This document shows positions 1 through 9,899 of a stretch of 64,000 nt of DNA, piece after piece. The stretch is taken from the NCBI RefSeq assembly GCF_001655055.1, contig NZ_LXEW01000018.1, positions 1 through 64,000 of the forward strand, in the 5' to 3' direction. The stretch's first letter is position 1, and every line of letters begins with the position of its first letter. The stretch is from Providencia heimbachae ATCC 35613. GTDB lineage: Bacteria; Pseudomonadota; Gammaproteobacteria; Enterobacterales; Enterobacteriaceae. A program made the translations under genes and the position numbers. The notes beneath the pieces were generated by a model. The model had not been told where the DNA came from and searched no databases. It saw only the letters and a program-made list of their open reading frames with translations.

Positions 1-23
1 CGCTGACTTATCATCCAAAACGC

Positions 24-590
24 TTATTTTTTGATTCTTTTTAAGGCTTCTGGCAGCTCTGCAATGCTATTAATGACAATATCCGCGTTCGCAATAGCAT
101 CATCAGTAACTGGTTCGCCGCTTTTTACTAATATAGTCGTGCCTACTTGCGCCGCTTTACCTGCTTGCATATCAGCAAGTTTGTCACCTACCATAATAGA
201 AGAAGCCATATCAATGTTTAGAAATTCCTGAGCTTCTAATAACATTCCTGCTTTTGGTTTACGGCAATTACAGTCTTGACGGTATTCTTCTTCCGTTGCT
301 TCTGGGTGATGAGGGCAGAAATAGATGCCATCAAGTTCAACATCACGGTCAGCAAGAGACCAATCCATCCACTCAGTAAGTTGCATAAATTGGTCTTCGC
401 TATAAATACCACGACCAATTCCTGACTGGTTTGTGACAACCACTAATGCGTAACCCATTTTTTTCAATTCAGTCATCGCTTCAATAGCACCTTCGATAAA
501 TTGAAAGTCATCTATTTTATGCACATAGCCATGATCGATATTAATCGTACCGTCTCTATCTAGAAAAACTGCAGGTATACCTTTGCTCAC
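24..590 (-). CDS. gmhB: D-glycero-beta-D-manno-heptose-1,7-bisphosphate 7-phosphatase
   Basis: Cytoplasmic HAD-family phosphatase that removes the C7 phosphate of heptose bisphosphate during ADP-heptose synthesis for the LPS inner core. The nucleophile motif DRDGT starts at residue 11 (Asp11, Asp13). A Cys/His zinc cluster (CPHH ... CNCRKPK) lies near residues 93-112, and a later GDK/D motif completes the active site. The 188-residue length fits the family. The start is GTG at 588-590, supported by an AGGAG box seven bases upstream; an ATG start would lose the catalytic motif. It diverges from metN, as in E. coli. Identification is secure from motifs and neighbourhood. Confidence 0.96.
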   Translation of the reverse strand: MSKGIPAVFLDRDGTINIDHGYVHKIDDFQFIEGAIEAMTELKKMGYALVVVTNQSGIGRGIYSEDQFMQLTEWMDWSLADRDVELDGIYFCPHHPEATEEEYRQDCNCRKPKAGMLLEAQEFLNIDMASSIMVGDKLADMQAGKAAQVGTTILVKSGEPVTDDAIANADIVINSIAELPEALKRIKK

Positions 591-673
591 CGGTTAACTC
601 CTAAAAATAAAATGATTTTTAGTATCTCACGAAAAGAAAAGAAATGAGAATAGAATAAATACATCAAACCTTA

Positions 674-704
674 TTGACTTAGACGTCTAGACGCCTTAAC
701 ATCC
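674..704 (+). promoter_or_regulatory. metNIQ promoter with MetJ operator (tandem met boxes)
   Basis: Two adjacent 8-bp met boxes, AGACGTCT (681-688, perfect consensus) and AGACGCCT (689-696), are followed by a weaker third unit TAACATCC (697-704). They fill the spacer of a good sigma-70 promoter: TTGACT at 674-679, 17 bp, TAACAT at 697-702. MetJ with S-adenosylmethionine binds such tandem boxes cooperatively, so methionine repression of metNIQ is the expected behaviour. The site reads directly from the sequence; binding is inferred from the MetJ consensus. Confidence 0.9.
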
Positions 705-760
705 AACCATATTAGATACATTATCTAGAAAACAATTCCGGTAAAAATTAGAACATATAA

Positions 761-1792
761 ATGATAAAGCTCTCAAATATAAATAAAGTTTTCCAGCAAG
801 GAAGCCGTAACATTCAAGCGCTAACCGATATTAGCCTGCATGTTCCTGCTGGTCAGATATATGGCGTTATAGGTGCTTCAGGTGCAGGTAAAAGTACATT
901 AATCCGCTGCGTTAACATGCTTGAGCGCCCAACATCAGGACAAGTCATTGTTGGAGGCCAAGATTTAACCTCTTTACCTGAAAAATCTTTGACAAAAGCT
1001 CGTCGCGGAATTGGTATGATTTTCCAGCATTTTAATTTGCTATCTTCCCGTACAGTTTTTGACAACGTGGCATTGCCGTTAGAGTTAGACAATACGCCAA
1101 AAGATAAAATTAAGCAGAGAGTGAACGAACTTCTTGAACTTGTTGGCTTAATGGATAAGAAAGATGCTTATCCTGCAAACCTTTCTGGTGGGCAAAAACA
1201 GCGCGTTGCGATTGCCCGTGCGCTCGCGAATTCACCAAAGGTTTTATTATGTGATGAAGCAACCAGTGCATTGGATCCTGCAACAACACGCTCTATCCTT
1301 GAGTTATTAAAAGATATTAATCGCCGTTTAGGGTTAACTATTTTACTCATCACCCATGAAATGGACGTTGTTAAGCGTATTTGCGACCAAGTGGCTGTTA
1401 TTAGTGGTGGCCAACTAATTGAGCAAGATAAAGTCAGTGAGGTTTTCTCTCATCCGAAAACACCTGTTGCTCAAGAATTCATTAGATCGACATTAGTCAT
1501 CGATATCCCTGATGATTATAAAGAACGTATGCAGAATGAGCCTGGCAAAGATTTATCTCCATTATTAAAACTTGAATTCACAGGCCAATCTGTTGATGCA
1601 CCTTTAATTTCTATGGTAGTCCGTAAATTTGACATCGATATTAATATATTGAGTTCGCAAATTGACTACGCCGGTGGCGTTAAATTCGGTGTTATGTTAG
1701 CTGAATTACATGGCGTTAATGGCGGAATTGAATCCACAATTGAATTTTTAAAAGAACATCATGTCAAAGTAGAGGTTTTAGGGTATGTCTGA
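761..1792 (+). CDS. metN: Methionine ABC transporter ATP-binding protein
   Basis: ATPase subunit of the MetNIQ D/L-methionine importer, at the inner face of the cytoplasmic membrane. Visible motifs are Walker A GASGAGKS (residues 38-45), Q-loop, signature LSGGQ (141-145) and Walker B VLLCDE (161-166). The last 75 or so residues form the C-terminal NIL/ACT-like domain that senses methionine and inhibits transport in this family. The 343-residue length equals E. coli MetN. The ATG at 761 has no good Shine-Dalgarno box but places all motifs correctly. It overlaps metI by 8 bases, implying translational coupling. Regulated by the MetJ operator upstream. Confidence 0.97.
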   Translation: MIKLSNINKVFQQGSRNIQALTDISLHVPAGQIYGVIGASGAGKSTLIRCVNMLERPTSGQVIVGGQDLTSLPEKSLTKARRGIGMIFQHFNLLSSRTVFDNVALPLELDNTPKDKIKQRVNELLELVGLMDKKDAYPANLSGGQKQRVAIARALANSPKVLLCDEATSALDPATTRSILELLKDINRRLGLTILLITHEMDVVKRICDQVAVISGGQLIEQDKVSEVFSHPKTPVAQEFIRSTLVIDIPDDYKERMQNEPGKDLSPLLKLEFTGQSVDAPLISMVVRKFDIDINILSSQIDYAGGVKFGVMLAELHGVNGGIESTIEFLKEHHVKVEVLGYV

Positions 1793-2438
1793 TGGAATGA
1801 TTGCACTGCTCATATCAGGAACGATTGATACCATTATCATGACTATCGTTTCTGCAATTTTGGGCTTTATTATGGGTGTACCTACCGGCGTTTTACTTTT
1901 TATAACTCGCCGTGGGCAGGTAATGGAAAACACTCTTCTTTACAGTGTGATTTCAGCGGTTGTAAATATTTTCCGCTCAATTCCGTTTATAATTTTATTA
2001 GTTTGGATTAGTCCATTCACTAAGTTTCTTGTGGGATCCGCAATAGGAATCGAAGGCGCAATTGTTCCACTGACGGTTGGTGCAATTCCTTTTATTGCCC
2101 GTATGGTTGAAAACGCATTATTAGAAGTACCAAGTGGCTTAATTGAGGCATCAAGAGCGATGGGTGCAACCCCATTACAAATTATCAGAAAAGTTTTAAT
2201 TCCTGAATCATTACCAGGGATTATCAACGCCGCAACGATTACCTTAATTATGTTAGTCGGCTATTCTGCGATGGGCGGGGCTGTAGGTTCTGGTGGTTTA
2301 GGACAAATTGCAATGCAATACGGTTACTATACTTATAATCCGATGATCATGAATACCGTCCTCGTATTGTTAATTATCTTAGTATTCATCATTCAGTTTT
2401 GTGGTGAGTATTTAATGAAGAAAGTCTCACACCGATAG
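1785..2438 (+). CDS. metI: Methionine ABC transporter permease
   Basis: Inner-membrane permease of the MetNIQ importer, 217 residues with about five hydrophobic helices. The EAA coupling loop is visible at residues 121-127 (EASRAMG) followed by the P-L-IP stretch that contacts the ATPase. The start ATG lies inside the end of metN (overlap at 1785-1792). The stop codon at 2436-2438 is followed two bases later by a short ERIC repeat that separates metI from metQ. Assignment rests on the operon and family motif. Confidence 0.96.
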   Translation: MSDGMIALLISGTIDTIIMTIVSAILGFIMGVPTGVLLFITRRGQVMENTLLYSVISAVVNIFRSIPFIILLVWISPFTKFLVGSAIGIEGAIVPLTVGAIPFIARMVENALLEVPSGLIEASRAMGATPLQIIRKVLIPESLPGIINAATITLIMLVGYSAMGGAVGSGGLGQIAMQYGYYTYNPMIMNTVLVLLIILVFIIQFCGEYLMKKVSHR

Positions 2439-2440
2439 GT

Positions 2441-2507
2441 TATCTATATAAATACTTTAAGGCGCATGTATTCGATATAACCTGCGACTTGAAATAGAAA
2501 GGGTGTA
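2441..2507 (+). repeat. Short ERIC-type repeat inside the metNIQ operon
   Basis: A 67-bp imperfect inverted repeat whose two arms resemble ERIC ends. The left arm (ATACTTTAAGGCGCATG near 2452) resembles ERIC end CATACTTCAAGTTGCATG, and the right arm is CCTGCGACTTGAAATAG near 2481-2496. The ERIC centre is absent. It begins two bases after the metI stop, so it would be transcribed and fold as a hairpin between metI and metQ. Boundaries are approximate because the arms are diverged. Confidence 0.6.
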
Positions 2508-2558
2508 AATAGCAGCGCCGTGAAGGTGCTTTAAAGCAAGTATTTAAAGGGGTTAATT

Positions 2559-3380
2559 ATGTCTATCAAGTTAAAATCTATTGCAGTTGTCGGCGCGCTA
2601 TTAGGTACTCTCGTTCTCACCGCCTGTGGCGAAAAAGAAAAAGATCCAAATAGTATTAAAGTCGGTGTAATTATGGGCAAAGAATTAGAGGTTGCTGAAG
2701 TTGCACAGAAAGTGGCTAAAGAAAAATACGGTTTAAATGTCGAACTCGTTGCTTTTAATGACTTCGTTTTACCGAACGAAGCACTAAGCAAAGGTGATAT
2801 CGACGCTAACGCATTCCAGCACAAACCGTATCTTGAACAACAAATCAAGGATCGCAACTATAAGCTTGTCCCTGTTGGTAATACCTTCATTTACCCAATT
2901 GCAGCTTATTCTAAACAAATTAAATCAGTTGAAGAGCTGGCTGATGGCTCGCAAGTTGCGTTACCGAACGACCCAACTAACTTAGGCCGCTCTTTACTAT
3001 TGTTACAACAGCAAGGTCTGATCAAATTAAAAGATAGTACAGGTTTAATGCCTACAGTTTTAGATGTTGTTGAAAACCCAAAAGGCCTAAAATTTGTTGA
3101 ATTAGAAGCACCTCAATTACCTCGTTCACTTGACGACCAAAAAATCGCATTGGCAATTATCAATACAACTTGGGCAAGCAGTGCAACACCAAAATTAACG
3201 CCTGCAAAAGATGGTTTGTTCGTTGAAGATAAAGATTCTCCTTATGTAAACGTTATTGTTGCTCGTGAAGATAATAAAGACAGTGAGAATGTGAAGAAAT
3301 TTATTCAAGCATATCAATCAGATGAAGTCGCAAATAAAGCCGATGAAGTTTTTGATGGTGGTGCAGTTAAAGGCTGGTAA
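2559..3380 (+). CDS. metQ: Methionine-binding lipoprotein
   Basis: Substrate-binding component of MetNIQ, anchored by lipid on the periplasmic side of the inner membrane. A type II signal peptide with lipobox LTAC gives lipidated Cys23. The rest is a typical NlpA/MetQ periplasmic binding fold. The 273-residue length is normal. A GGGG-rich Shine-Dalgarno lies just before the ATG. It is separated from metI by 120 bp holding a short ERIC repeat, and is followed by a strong terminator. Confidence 0.96.
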   Translation: MSIKLKSIAVVGALLGTLVLTACGEKEKDPNSIKVGVIMGKELEVAEVAQKVAKEKYGLNVELVAFNDFVLPNEALSKGDIDANAFQHKPYLEQQIKDRNYKLVPVGNTFIYPIAAYSKQIKSVEELADGSQVALPNDPTNLGRSLLLLQQQGLIKLKDSTGLMPTVLDVVENPKGLKFVELEAPQLPRSLDDQKIALAIINTTWASSATPKLTPAKDGLFVEDKDSPYVNVIVAREDNKDSENVKKFIQAYQSDEVANKADEVFDGGAVKGW

Positions 3381-3411
3381 TCTTTTTTATTATTAAAAAA
3401 ATGATTAATAT

Positions 3412-3443
3412 ACTAGATGGCTTCGCGCCATCTAGTTTTTTTT
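3412..3443 (+). terminator. Rho-independent terminator after metQ
   Basis: A 10-bp perfect stem ACTAGATGGC / GCCATCTAGT (3412-3421 and 3427-3436) with loop TTCGC, followed by an unbroken T run to 3443. It ends the metNIQ transcript. Confidence 0.92.
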
Positions 3444-3449
3444 GTATTA

Positions 3450-3568
3450 TATACTCCCATCTTACTTCAAAATGTATGGCTTGTACTGTTATCGGTCATC
3501 GCGTTATTTAGGCTACTTTAGCTATCATCGCGTGCCACCTGCATGCATTTCGAATTATTTTGTGTATA
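3450..3568 (+). repeat. Diverged full-length ERIC element between metQ and rcsF
   Basis: A 119-bp segment with ERIC-like ends: TATACTCCCATCTTACTTC at 3450 and TTTCGAATTATTTTGTGTAT at the right end (about 3548-3567). These match the ERIC ends TATACTC..CATACTTCAAG and CTCGAATTATTT.GAGTATA. The core is heavily diverged. Length is close to the 127-bp E. coli form. No gene is present between the metQ terminator and rcsF. Confidence 0.6.
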
Positions 3569-3616
3569 AACACATAGCAAAGAAATTTTTATAAACATAT
3601 AAGAAAGGTATAACTT

Positions 3617-4018
3617 ATGAGACTGTTATTGCTCACCTTAGCGACTTTTGTTTTAGCTGGGTGTGGAATTAACCAATACACGAGTCCAGGGCAGAATAAA
3701 GGTTTCTCTAGTATGAAATTGTCAAAACCCGTACCGAGTGTAGCTAAAAAAGACACGGCAAATGTTAAGTTAATGAATAGCCCTGAAGAATTGTTAGGTA
3801 TGCCTTTCAAAGATTTAGGTGTTGTTTCTGGTGAGTCTTGCAGAGAAAGCGTGCAAAGCCCACCCGCTAATCTTAACTCTGCAAAAAACAGTATGCTAAC
3901 GCAAGCCGCTTATATTGCTGCTGATGCCGTATTACTGCATCAATGTCAGACAATGACCTCTCCAGGTTGTTATCAAGCAACAATCTGTGAAGGCAGTGCA
4001 TTACAAATTGTTGAATAA
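3617..4018 (+). CDS. rcsF: Outer-membrane stress-sensor lipoprotein RcsF
   Basis: Outer-membrane lipoprotein that signals envelope damage to the Rcs phosphorelay through IgaA. The signal peptide ends in lipobox LAGC with lipidated Cys16. The C-terminal half carries the four conserved cysteines (SGESC, LHQC, SPGC, TIC) that form the two disulfides of the family. Length 133 residues, as in E. coli (134). Preceded by an AAGAAAGG ribosome site and followed seven bases later by trmO, the same pair as in E. coli. Confidence 0.95.
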   Translation: MRLLLLTLATFVLAGCGINQYTSPGQNKGFSSMKLSKPVPSVAKKDTANVKLMNSPEELLGMPFKDLGVVSGESCRESVQSPPANLNSAKNSMLTQAAYIAADAVLLHQCQTMTSPGCYQATICEGSALQIVE

Positions 4019-4025
4019 TCAAGAC

Positions 4026-4745
4026 ATGCAATCCTTCCAATTTAATGTTATTGGGCATATCAAATCCCCATATAAAGAGAAGTTTGCTATTCCACGCCAA
4101 CCTGGGCTCGTTCCAGGTGGTGTTGGAACATTAGTCTTAAGCCCGCCATTTAATGATCCTAATGCAATTAGAGGAATCGCTCAGTTTAGCCATATTTGGA
4201 TTATTTTTGTTTTCCATCAGACTATGAATGCTGGTTGGAAACCGTTAGTAAGGCCTCCTCGTCTTGGTGGAAATGAAAAACTAGGCGTGTTTGCAACCCG
4301 CTCTACTTTCAGACCGAATCCTGTCGGTATGTCACTTGTTGAGCTAAAAGGAATAAATGCAAGCAATAACCAAGTCATACTTGAATTGGGTAGTCTTGAT
4401 TTAGTCGACGGTACACCCGTTATTGATATTAAGCCTTATCTACCTTTCGCAGAAGCAATTACAACGGCTAAAGCGGGATATGCGCAAGATACCCCTTGCG
4501 ATAATATGCAGGTTATTTTTAGTTCTCAGGTACAGCAAGAATTAGAAAGCTATCAAAATGAATATCCCGGGCTTGCACAGTTTATTGAACAAGTTTTAAG
4601 GCAAGATCCTCGACCTGCTTATAAAAAGCAATCGACTGAAATACGTGACTATGCTGTCCATTTATTAGATTTTAATGTCCGCTGGCGAGTCGTTGATAGT
4701 GTAACCGAAGTATTCGCTATCGAACGCCACGAAAAAATGACTTAA
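4026..4745 (+). CDS. trmO: tRNA (adenine(37)-N6)-methyltransferase TrmO
   Basis: SAM-dependent enzyme that N6-methylates t6A37 to m6t6A in tRNA-Thr (UPF0066/TsaA family; E. coli YaeB). Family motifs are visible: SPYKEKFAIPRQPGL at the N-terminus, then FSHIWIIFVFHQ, VRPPRLGG and the signature GVFATRSTFRPNPVGMS. The ATG at 4026 starts the conserved QSFQF.. sequence; an upstream GTG at 3987 lies inside rcsF and adds unconserved residues. 239 residues against 235 in E. coli. Likely co-transcribed with rcsF. Confidence 0.94.
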   Translation: MQSFQFNVIGHIKSPYKEKFAIPRQPGLVPGGVGTLVLSPPFNDPNAIRGIAQFSHIWIIFVFHQTMNAGWKPLVRPPRLGGNEKLGVFATRSTFRPNPVGMSLVELKGINASNNQVILELGSLDLVDGTPVIDIKPYLPFAEAITTAKAGYAQDTPCDNMQVIFSSQVQQELESYQNEYPGLAQFIEQVLRQDPRPAYKKQSTEIRDYAVHLLDFNVRWRVVDSVTEVFAIERHEKMT

Positions 4746-4865
4746 CCCCTTTTGGCAAGGCTCTGTCACTGGTAGACTAGATCCTTACATCGCTGCTCAG
4801 CAGCCATAAATTATTTGGCCAGCAATCTGCTTGCCAAGATTTGTTGTTCTAATGGAACCTATACA

Positions 4866-6596
4866 ATGCGTACTAGCAAATATCTGCTCTCAACTCTAAA
4901 AGAGACCCCTGCGGATGCGGAAGTTATCAGTCACAAACTGATGCTGCGTGCAGGAATGATCCGTAAACTTGCTTCTGGTCTTTACGATTGGCTACCCACT
5001 GGCGTACGTGTTCTGCGTAAAGTAGAAACAATTGTTCGCGAAGAAATGGAAAATGCAGGTGCTATCGAAGTCTCTTTGCCCGTGGTTCAACCAGCTGATT
5101 TATGGCAAGAAAGTGGGCGTTGGGAACAATATGGACCTGAGTTACTGCGTTTTGTAGACCGTGGTGAGCGCCCTTTTGTTCTTGGCCCAACACATGAAGA
5201 AGTGATTACCGATTTAGTGCGCACCGAGCTCACCTCTTATAAGCAATTACCTTTGAACCTATTTCAAATTCAAACTAAATTCCGAGATGAAGTTCGCCCA
5301 CGCTTTGGTGTGATGCGCTCTCGCGAATTTATTATGAAAGATGCTTACTCATTCCATATAAGCCAAGAATCATTGCAAGAAACTTATGATGCAATGTATG
5401 AAGCCTATAGCAAAATTTTCACTCGCATTGGTTTTGATTTCCGTGCCGTTCTCGCGGATACAGGGTCTATTGGTGGAAATGCGTCTCATGAATTCCAAGT
5501 ATTAGCACAAAGTGGTGAAGATGATGTTGTTTTCTCAACTGACTCTGATTTTGCTGCAAATATTGAATTTGCCGAAGCCGTTGCACCAACAACACCACGT
5601 TCAGCACCAACAGAAGAAATGCGCTTGGTGGATACACCAAATGCAAAAACTATCGCTGAATTAGTTGAGCAATTTAGCTTACCTATTGAAAAAACAATCA
5701 AAACATTGATTGTTCATGCGGAAAAAGATTCAGGACATACTTTGGTTGCACTCTTGATCCGTGGTGACCATGAGCTAAATGAAATCAAGGCAGAAAAACA
5801 CCCTTTAGTCGCTAGTCCTCTTGAGTTTGCAAGCGAAGAAGAGATCAGAAATGCGATCAATGCAGGTCCTGGATCTTTAGGTCCAATCAACATGCCTTTA
5901 CCGATTGTTATTGATCGCAGCGTTGCAGTAATGAGTGATTTTGGTGCTGGTGCAAATATTGATGGTAAGCACTATTTTGGTATTAACTGGGAACGAGACC
6001 TTGCTCTACCAGCTACTTTCGATTTACGTAATGTTGTTGAAGGTGATGTTAGCCCAGATGGTAAAGGTACATTACAAATTAAGCGTGGTATCGAAGTTGG
6101 TCATATCTTCCAGCTAGGGACTAAATATTCAGAAGCAATGAAAGCTTCAGTGCAAAATGAAGAAGGTCATAACCAAGTTGTTACAATGGGTTGCTATGGC
6201 ATCGGTGTAACGCGAATTGTTGCTGCTGCTATTGAGCAAAGCCATGATGAGCGGGGGATTATCTGGCCTGACGCAATTGCACCATTCCAAGTGGCTATTT
6301 TGCCAATGAATATGCATAAGTCTTACCGTGTTAAAGAAGTCGCCGAAAAGCTGTATGCAGACTTAAAAGCACAGGGTATCGATGTCATTTTCGATGACAG
6401 AAAAGAACGTCCAGGTGTTATGTTTGCAGACATGGAGCTGATCGGTGTTCCTTATACCATCGTTATTGGCGATCGCAATCTAGACAACAATCAGGTTGAA
6501 TATAAAGCTCGTCGCAGTGATGATAAAGAATTAGTTGGCCTTGATAATGTGGTGAGTTTCCTTAAAGAAAAATTAGCATCTTGCCTACGTAAATAA
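4866..6596 (+). CDS. proS: Prolyl-tRNA synthetase
   Basis: Class IIa aminoacyl-tRNA synthetase charging tRNA-Pro in the cytoplasm. The order is the catalytic core with the TxE loop THEE (109-112), motif 2 at about 139-155 ([12 protein letters not shown]), an inserted editing (INS) domain around 225-405, motif 3 with GIGVTRI, and the C-terminal anticodon-binding domain after about 480. This is the bacterial long form. The ATG at 4866 begins the conserved RTSKYLLST sequence; an upstream TTG at 4815 would add an unconserved leader. 576 residues. Confidence 0.97.
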   Translation: MRTSKYLLSTLKETPADAEVISHKLMLRAGMIRKLASGLYDWLPTGVRVLRKVETIVREEMENAGAIEVSLPVVQPADLWQESGRWEQYGPELLRFVDRGERPFVLGPTHEEVITDLVRTELTSYKQLPLNLFQIQTKFRDEVRPRFGVMRSREFIMKDAYSFHISQESLQETYDAMYEAYSKIFTRIGFDFRAVLADTGSIGGNASHEFQVLAQSGEDDVVFSTDSDFAANIEFAEAVAPTTPRSAPTEEMRLVDTPNAKTIAELVEQFSLPIEKTIKTLIVHAEKDSGHTLVALLIRGDHELNEIKAEKHPLVASPLEFASEEEIRNAINAGPGSLGPINMPLPIVIDRSVAVMSDFGAGANIDGKHYFGINWERDLALPATFDLRNVVEGDVSPDGKGTLQIKRGIEVGHIFQLGTKYSEAMKASVQNEEGHNQVVTMGCYGIGVTRIVAAAIEQSHDERGIIWPDAIAPFQVAILPMNMHKSYRVKEVAEKLYADLKAQGIDVIFDDRKERPGVMFADMELIGVPYTIVIGDRNLDNNQVEYKARRSDDKELVGLDNVVSFLKEKLASCLRK

Positions 6597-6633
6597 GACT
6601 TAACTCGCCCGCGAGTATAGTAAATATAAAGAA

Positions 6634-6687
6634 AGCCCAAACTCGAGATAAGTATTATTTTTATCTCATAAAGTTTGGGCTTATTCT
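6634..6687. terminator. Bidirectional terminator between proS and chbG
   Basis: A long stem AGCCCAAACT (6634-6643) / AGTTTGGGCT (6672-6681) with inner pairing GAGATA / TATCTC sits between the converging proS and chb operons. A/T-rich flanks on both sides let it serve both strands. Confidence 0.8.
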
Positions 6688-7443
6688 TTAAATATCTAAA
6701 TACGAACCTAATTTGAAACCACGCGTTAAAATCTGCTGTTTTAACTCTACTGATGTTAGTACTTCTAACTCAGTAAGTCTCTGGTAAGCATAATTACTTT
6801 TCAGCAATGCATTATCAATAAAAGCGGGATGGCTCATGATTTCAATTGATTGATCCCCCCGATTTTTTGAAGCATCTAAAATTTTCAAAAATAATGTTTC
6901 AGTAATCACATCACCATAAAATTCATCGCTAAAATAATCTGTGCTCCTAACGCAATAAGACATTGGTGGCCAATTTTTTTCTAATTGGCGATCAACTCTT
7001 AATGCCACGCCTTTTTCTTCCGCGAACCTAACGGCGATAGGAAAAATACCTGAAAGCATATGAACATGATGATGACTATCAATATGACTTGGTTTTCTAC
7101 CAAAAATTTTGACGAAATGATCATACTGCTGATGTAATTCTTGCTCAATTTCTTCTAATGGTAAATCATTCGAATCGATTTCCCACAGCCATTTACCTAA
7201 AATACCTTCTCGAGTTAGAGTTGGCATCGAAGAAAAAGGCATTCCTGCCGTTAAAACAAAATGCATGCCAACCGCTAAACTCGGATATTCATGGCTTAAT
7301 TTGGCAGCATGACCTATTGCTGGCATATTCATCATTGCACTTGTTGAGTGCACTATACCATTTCGATGAGCCTCAATAATGCCATAATTCACCGCTTGGC
7401 ATAGTCCGAAATCATCTGCATTAACAATTAATAAAGATGCCAT
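6688..7443 (-). CDS. chbG: Chitooligosaccharide mono-deacetylase (YdjC family)
   Basis: Metal-dependent deacetylase of the YdjC family. In E. coli ChbG removes one acetyl group from chitobiose-6-phosphate, making the inducer recognised by ChbR and the substrate of ChbF. Metal-site motifs are visible: NADDFG at residues 8-13 and [11 protein letters not shown] around 122-132. The start is ATG at 7441-7443, behind an AAGGAA ribosome site and matching the E. coli start; a longer frame to 7470 is unsupported. 251 residues. Last gene of chbBCARFG, 49 bp after chbF. Confidence 0.94.
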   Translation of the reverse strand: MASLLIVNADDFGLCQAVNYGIIEAHRNGIVHSTSAMMNMPAIGHAAKLSHEYPSLAVGMHFVLTAGMPFSSMPTLTREGILGKWLWEIDSNDLPLEEIEQELHQQYDHFVKIFGRKPSHIDSHHHVHMLSGIFPIAVRFAEEKGVALRVDRQLEKNWPPMSYCVRSTDYFSDEFYGDVITETLFLKILDASKNRGDQSIEIMSHPAFIDNALLKSNYAYQRLTELEVLTSVELKQQILTRGFKLGSYLDI

Positions 7444-7492
7444 TCTTTTTCCTTGGTTTATCCCATTCACAGGCTATTGAACAAATGAACCA

Positions 7493-8842
7493 TTATTCTT
7501 CTTCAAGTTTTTTTATCGCAGCATCAAATTGAGGAAGATAAGCTTTATGGGCAATTAACAGCTCTTTTGATAACAAGCGTGCGTCTTTATCTGAATGAAT
7601 TAACGGGTTGAGATTCATCGCTAATAAAACATCATTAAAGTCACCATTGGTTGCCGCACGACTAGTTGCGATTTCAAAACCTTTTAAGGTATAGATAAGC
7701 CCAAGGACTTTATCATCAAAGTGTGTCAACCTCGGATGCGGTTTTGCCCCATTACGCCCTAAAGTACAGGTCATTTCAACCGTCCAATCTGCAGGAATGT
7801 TATCAATATGCCCCAGATGTGGAATATTGACATAGTGCTCGGTGTTTTTATCATTATAAATTGCATTAATGACTTCACAAGCGGCATCTGAATAATAAGC
7901 GCCACCACGCAACTCTAATTCTTTTGGTTTAACATCTAACGATGGATTTTTATAAAGCTCAAATAATTGATGTTCAACTTTTTGAACAATCTGAGCTCTC
8001 GCACCGCCTTTATAATATTCACCCAACTCTATAGCTAACATTTCTTTAGGCTTAAAGTAATACAGTAAATAGGAACATGGAATTAAGTTTAATGAACGTA
8101 TCAACCCTTCATCAAAAGCTAAGTCAGTAATATTTTTTACTGAATTTGCACTCAGCGTTCCCGATGCAATTCCATCTAATAACTCACCAAAGCGTGACGA
8201 GCCATTAACAACGACATCCTTGATAAAAACCATATGGTTTAAACCAAATAAATCAATTGATAAATCATCTGTATCTGACAGATTAAGAACATCTGTGATA
8301 AACATTTTCATACCAATTGGAATATTACACACACCAATAAAGCGTTTAAAGTTTGTGTGCCGATAAACAGCCTCAGTAACCATTCCAGCTGGGTTAGTAA
8401 AATTAATAACCCATGCATTAGGACAGATTTCTTCAACATCTTTGATAATATCGAAGATCACAGGAATAGTACGAAGCCCTTTAAATAGACCACCAGCACC
8501 ATTCGTTTCTTGACCTAAATAACCATGTTTTAGCGGAATAGACTCATCAATTTCTCGTGCTTTTAATTGCCCTACTCTTAATTGCGTTGTCACAAAATCA
8601 GCATCTTTTAATGCTTCTCTACGATTTAGGGTTTTATATACTTTTAATGGAATGCCAGCATGCTTTATCATTCGTTCACAGAGATCAAAAATAATATCTA
8701 ATTTTTCTTTTCCCTCTTCAACATCAACAAGCCATAACTCAGTCACTGGAAGCTCATGATAACGCTTAATAAATCCTTCTAATAATTCAGGTGTATAGCT
8801 ACTACCACCACCGATAGTGACAATCTTTAACTTCTTACTCAT
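7493..8842 (-). CDS. chbF: 6-phospho-beta-glucosidase / chitobiose-6-phosphate hydrolase (GH4)
   Basis: Glycoside hydrolase family 4 enzyme, which uses NAD and a divalent metal, splitting phosphorylated chitobiose or cellobiose after uptake. The N-terminal Rossmann motif TIGGGSSYTPEL (residues 9-20) binds NAD. NFTNPAGM, CNIPIGM and GLNHMVF are the GH4 active-site motifs with metal-binding Cys and His. 449 residues, the family length. It lies 163 bp downstream of chbR; that gap holds a small hairpin (8945-8962). Confidence 0.95.
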   Translation of the reverse strand: MSKKLKIVTIGGGSSYTPELLEGFIKRYHELPVTELWLVDVEEGKEKLDIIFDLCERMIKHAGIPLKVYKTLNRREALKDADFVTTQLRVGQLKAREIDESIPLKHGYLGQETNGAGGLFKGLRTIPVIFDIIKDVEEICPNAWVINFTNPAGMVTEAVYRHTNFKRFIGVCNIPIGMKMFITDVLNLSDTDDLSIDLFGLNHMVFIKDVVVNGSSRFGELLDGIASGTLSANSVKNITDLAFDEGLIRSLNLIPCSYLLYYFKPKEMLAIELGEYYKGGARAQIVQKVEHQLFELYKNPSLDVKPKELELRGGAYYSDAACEVINAIYNDKNTEHYVNIPHLGHIDNIPADWTVEMTCTLGRNGAKPHPRLTHFDDKVLGLIYTLKGFEIATSRAATNGDFNDVLLAMNLNPLIHSDKDARLLSKELLIAHKAYLPQFDAAIKKLEEE

Positions 8843-8944
8843 ATTAGCCTCATTTATATCTAAAATAATTCAATATACGTATTTGCGTATCATCTATTTG
8901 AAATATAATGGATATACTTTTATATTTTGAATATAGAAAGCACT

Positions 8945-8962
8945 CCACTTTGTAAAAAGTGG
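8945..8962 (-). other. Small intercistronic hairpin in the chbR-chbF gap
   Basis: A 6-bp stem CCACTT / AAGTGG with a 6-base loop in the 163-bp, very AT-rich gap between chbR and chbF. There is no T run, so it is not a terminator. It could mark an mRNA processing point or be incidental. Nothing else in this gap is recognisable. Confidence 0.35.
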
Positions 8963-9005
8963 ATATGCTTAAGTTTCTCAACTAATTAATTTTCAATTAA
9001 GAATG

Positions 9006-9872
9006 TTAACCAACCATTCTTTGTTCAACACTAAATAAATTTTTTCGATAATCACTTGGTGTTAAAGATGTTAATTCTTTAAATTTTTTGACAAATAGGC
9101 TTGGACTGCTGTAACCCGATTCAAATGCAATATCTGTTATTGAATAATTTGTTATTTCTAATTGTTTTTTAGCAAAATTAATTCGAATATCATTAATAAT
9201 TTGCATCGGTGTTTTACCATAAAAACGCTTTGTAGCTCTTGTCAGATACTCTTGTGATTTCCCTGTCATTGTTATCATATTTTGTAATGCACTCTCACTG
9301 AACATAGCAATATCATGCATTTCTTCTAATGTAGATTTAAGCCATTGAGGTGCATCATCTTGTAGGCTCTTTTCACGAAAATGGCGCAATCGATTAACTA
9401 CATTGAAGGTGACTAATTCAACAAATTCATTGAATTCGTTATCACGAAAATTTAGAGATGCAATAACCGATTCAATGTAAGCCATAAATTCATTTTTTAA
9501 TTGATAGCTTTGAGAGGCAACAAAGCAACTCGGTAATAATGATAGATAATGTTTATCAAAAAATGATTTACTAATTCCTACATTCAAAACTCGAGTCGGG
9601 CCAAACTCATAAGAGCTTTCGTGATTAGAGCCTATTGGTAAAAAAACAAAATCGCCTCTTTCTAATAAAACGCGTTTACCATTAATGATTTGATAGCAAC
9701 GTCCTGTTAGGACAATCATATATTCATAATAGTCATGTTGATGCAATCCGCTTGCACTCTCAATTTTATTATAAATAAATACATGAAAGGTTTTGTTATT
9801 AAAAAGCTCACTTTCCTGAACCATTTTAATATCCGCATTAGTATCGGTTCTATTCATTAGTATCTGCATCAT
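9006..9872 (-). CDS. chbR: AraC-family regulator of the chitobiose operon
   Basis: Dual activator/repressor of chb transcription, encoded inside the operon as in E. coli. The N-terminal cupin-like sensor domain ([12 protein letters not shown] near residues 41-52; RGDFVFLP) is followed by two helix-turn-helix motifs in the last 100 residues, including [20 protein letters not shown] and PSDYRKN typical of AraC proteins. 288 residues against 280 in E. coli, with extended similarity along the whole length. An AAGGGGAT box precedes two consecutive ATG codons at 9867-9872; either may be used. 27 bp after chbA. Confidence 0.95.
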   Translation of the reverse strand: MMQILMNRTDTNADIKMVQESELFNNKTFHVFIYNKIESASGLHQHDYYEYMIVLTGRCYQIINGKRVLLERGDFVFLPIGSNHESSYEFGPTRVLNVGISKSFFDKHYLSLLPSCFVASQSYQLKNEFMAYIESVIASLNFRDNEFNEFVELVTFNVVNRLRHFREKSLQDDAPQWLKSTLEEMHDIAMFSESALQNMITMTGKSQEYLTRATKRFYGKTPMQIINDIRINFAKKQLEITNYSITDIAFESGYSSPSLFVKKFKELTSLTPSDYRKNLFSVEQRMVG

Positions 9873-9899
9873 GATCCCCTTTCCTATCGGCTTACCTTT

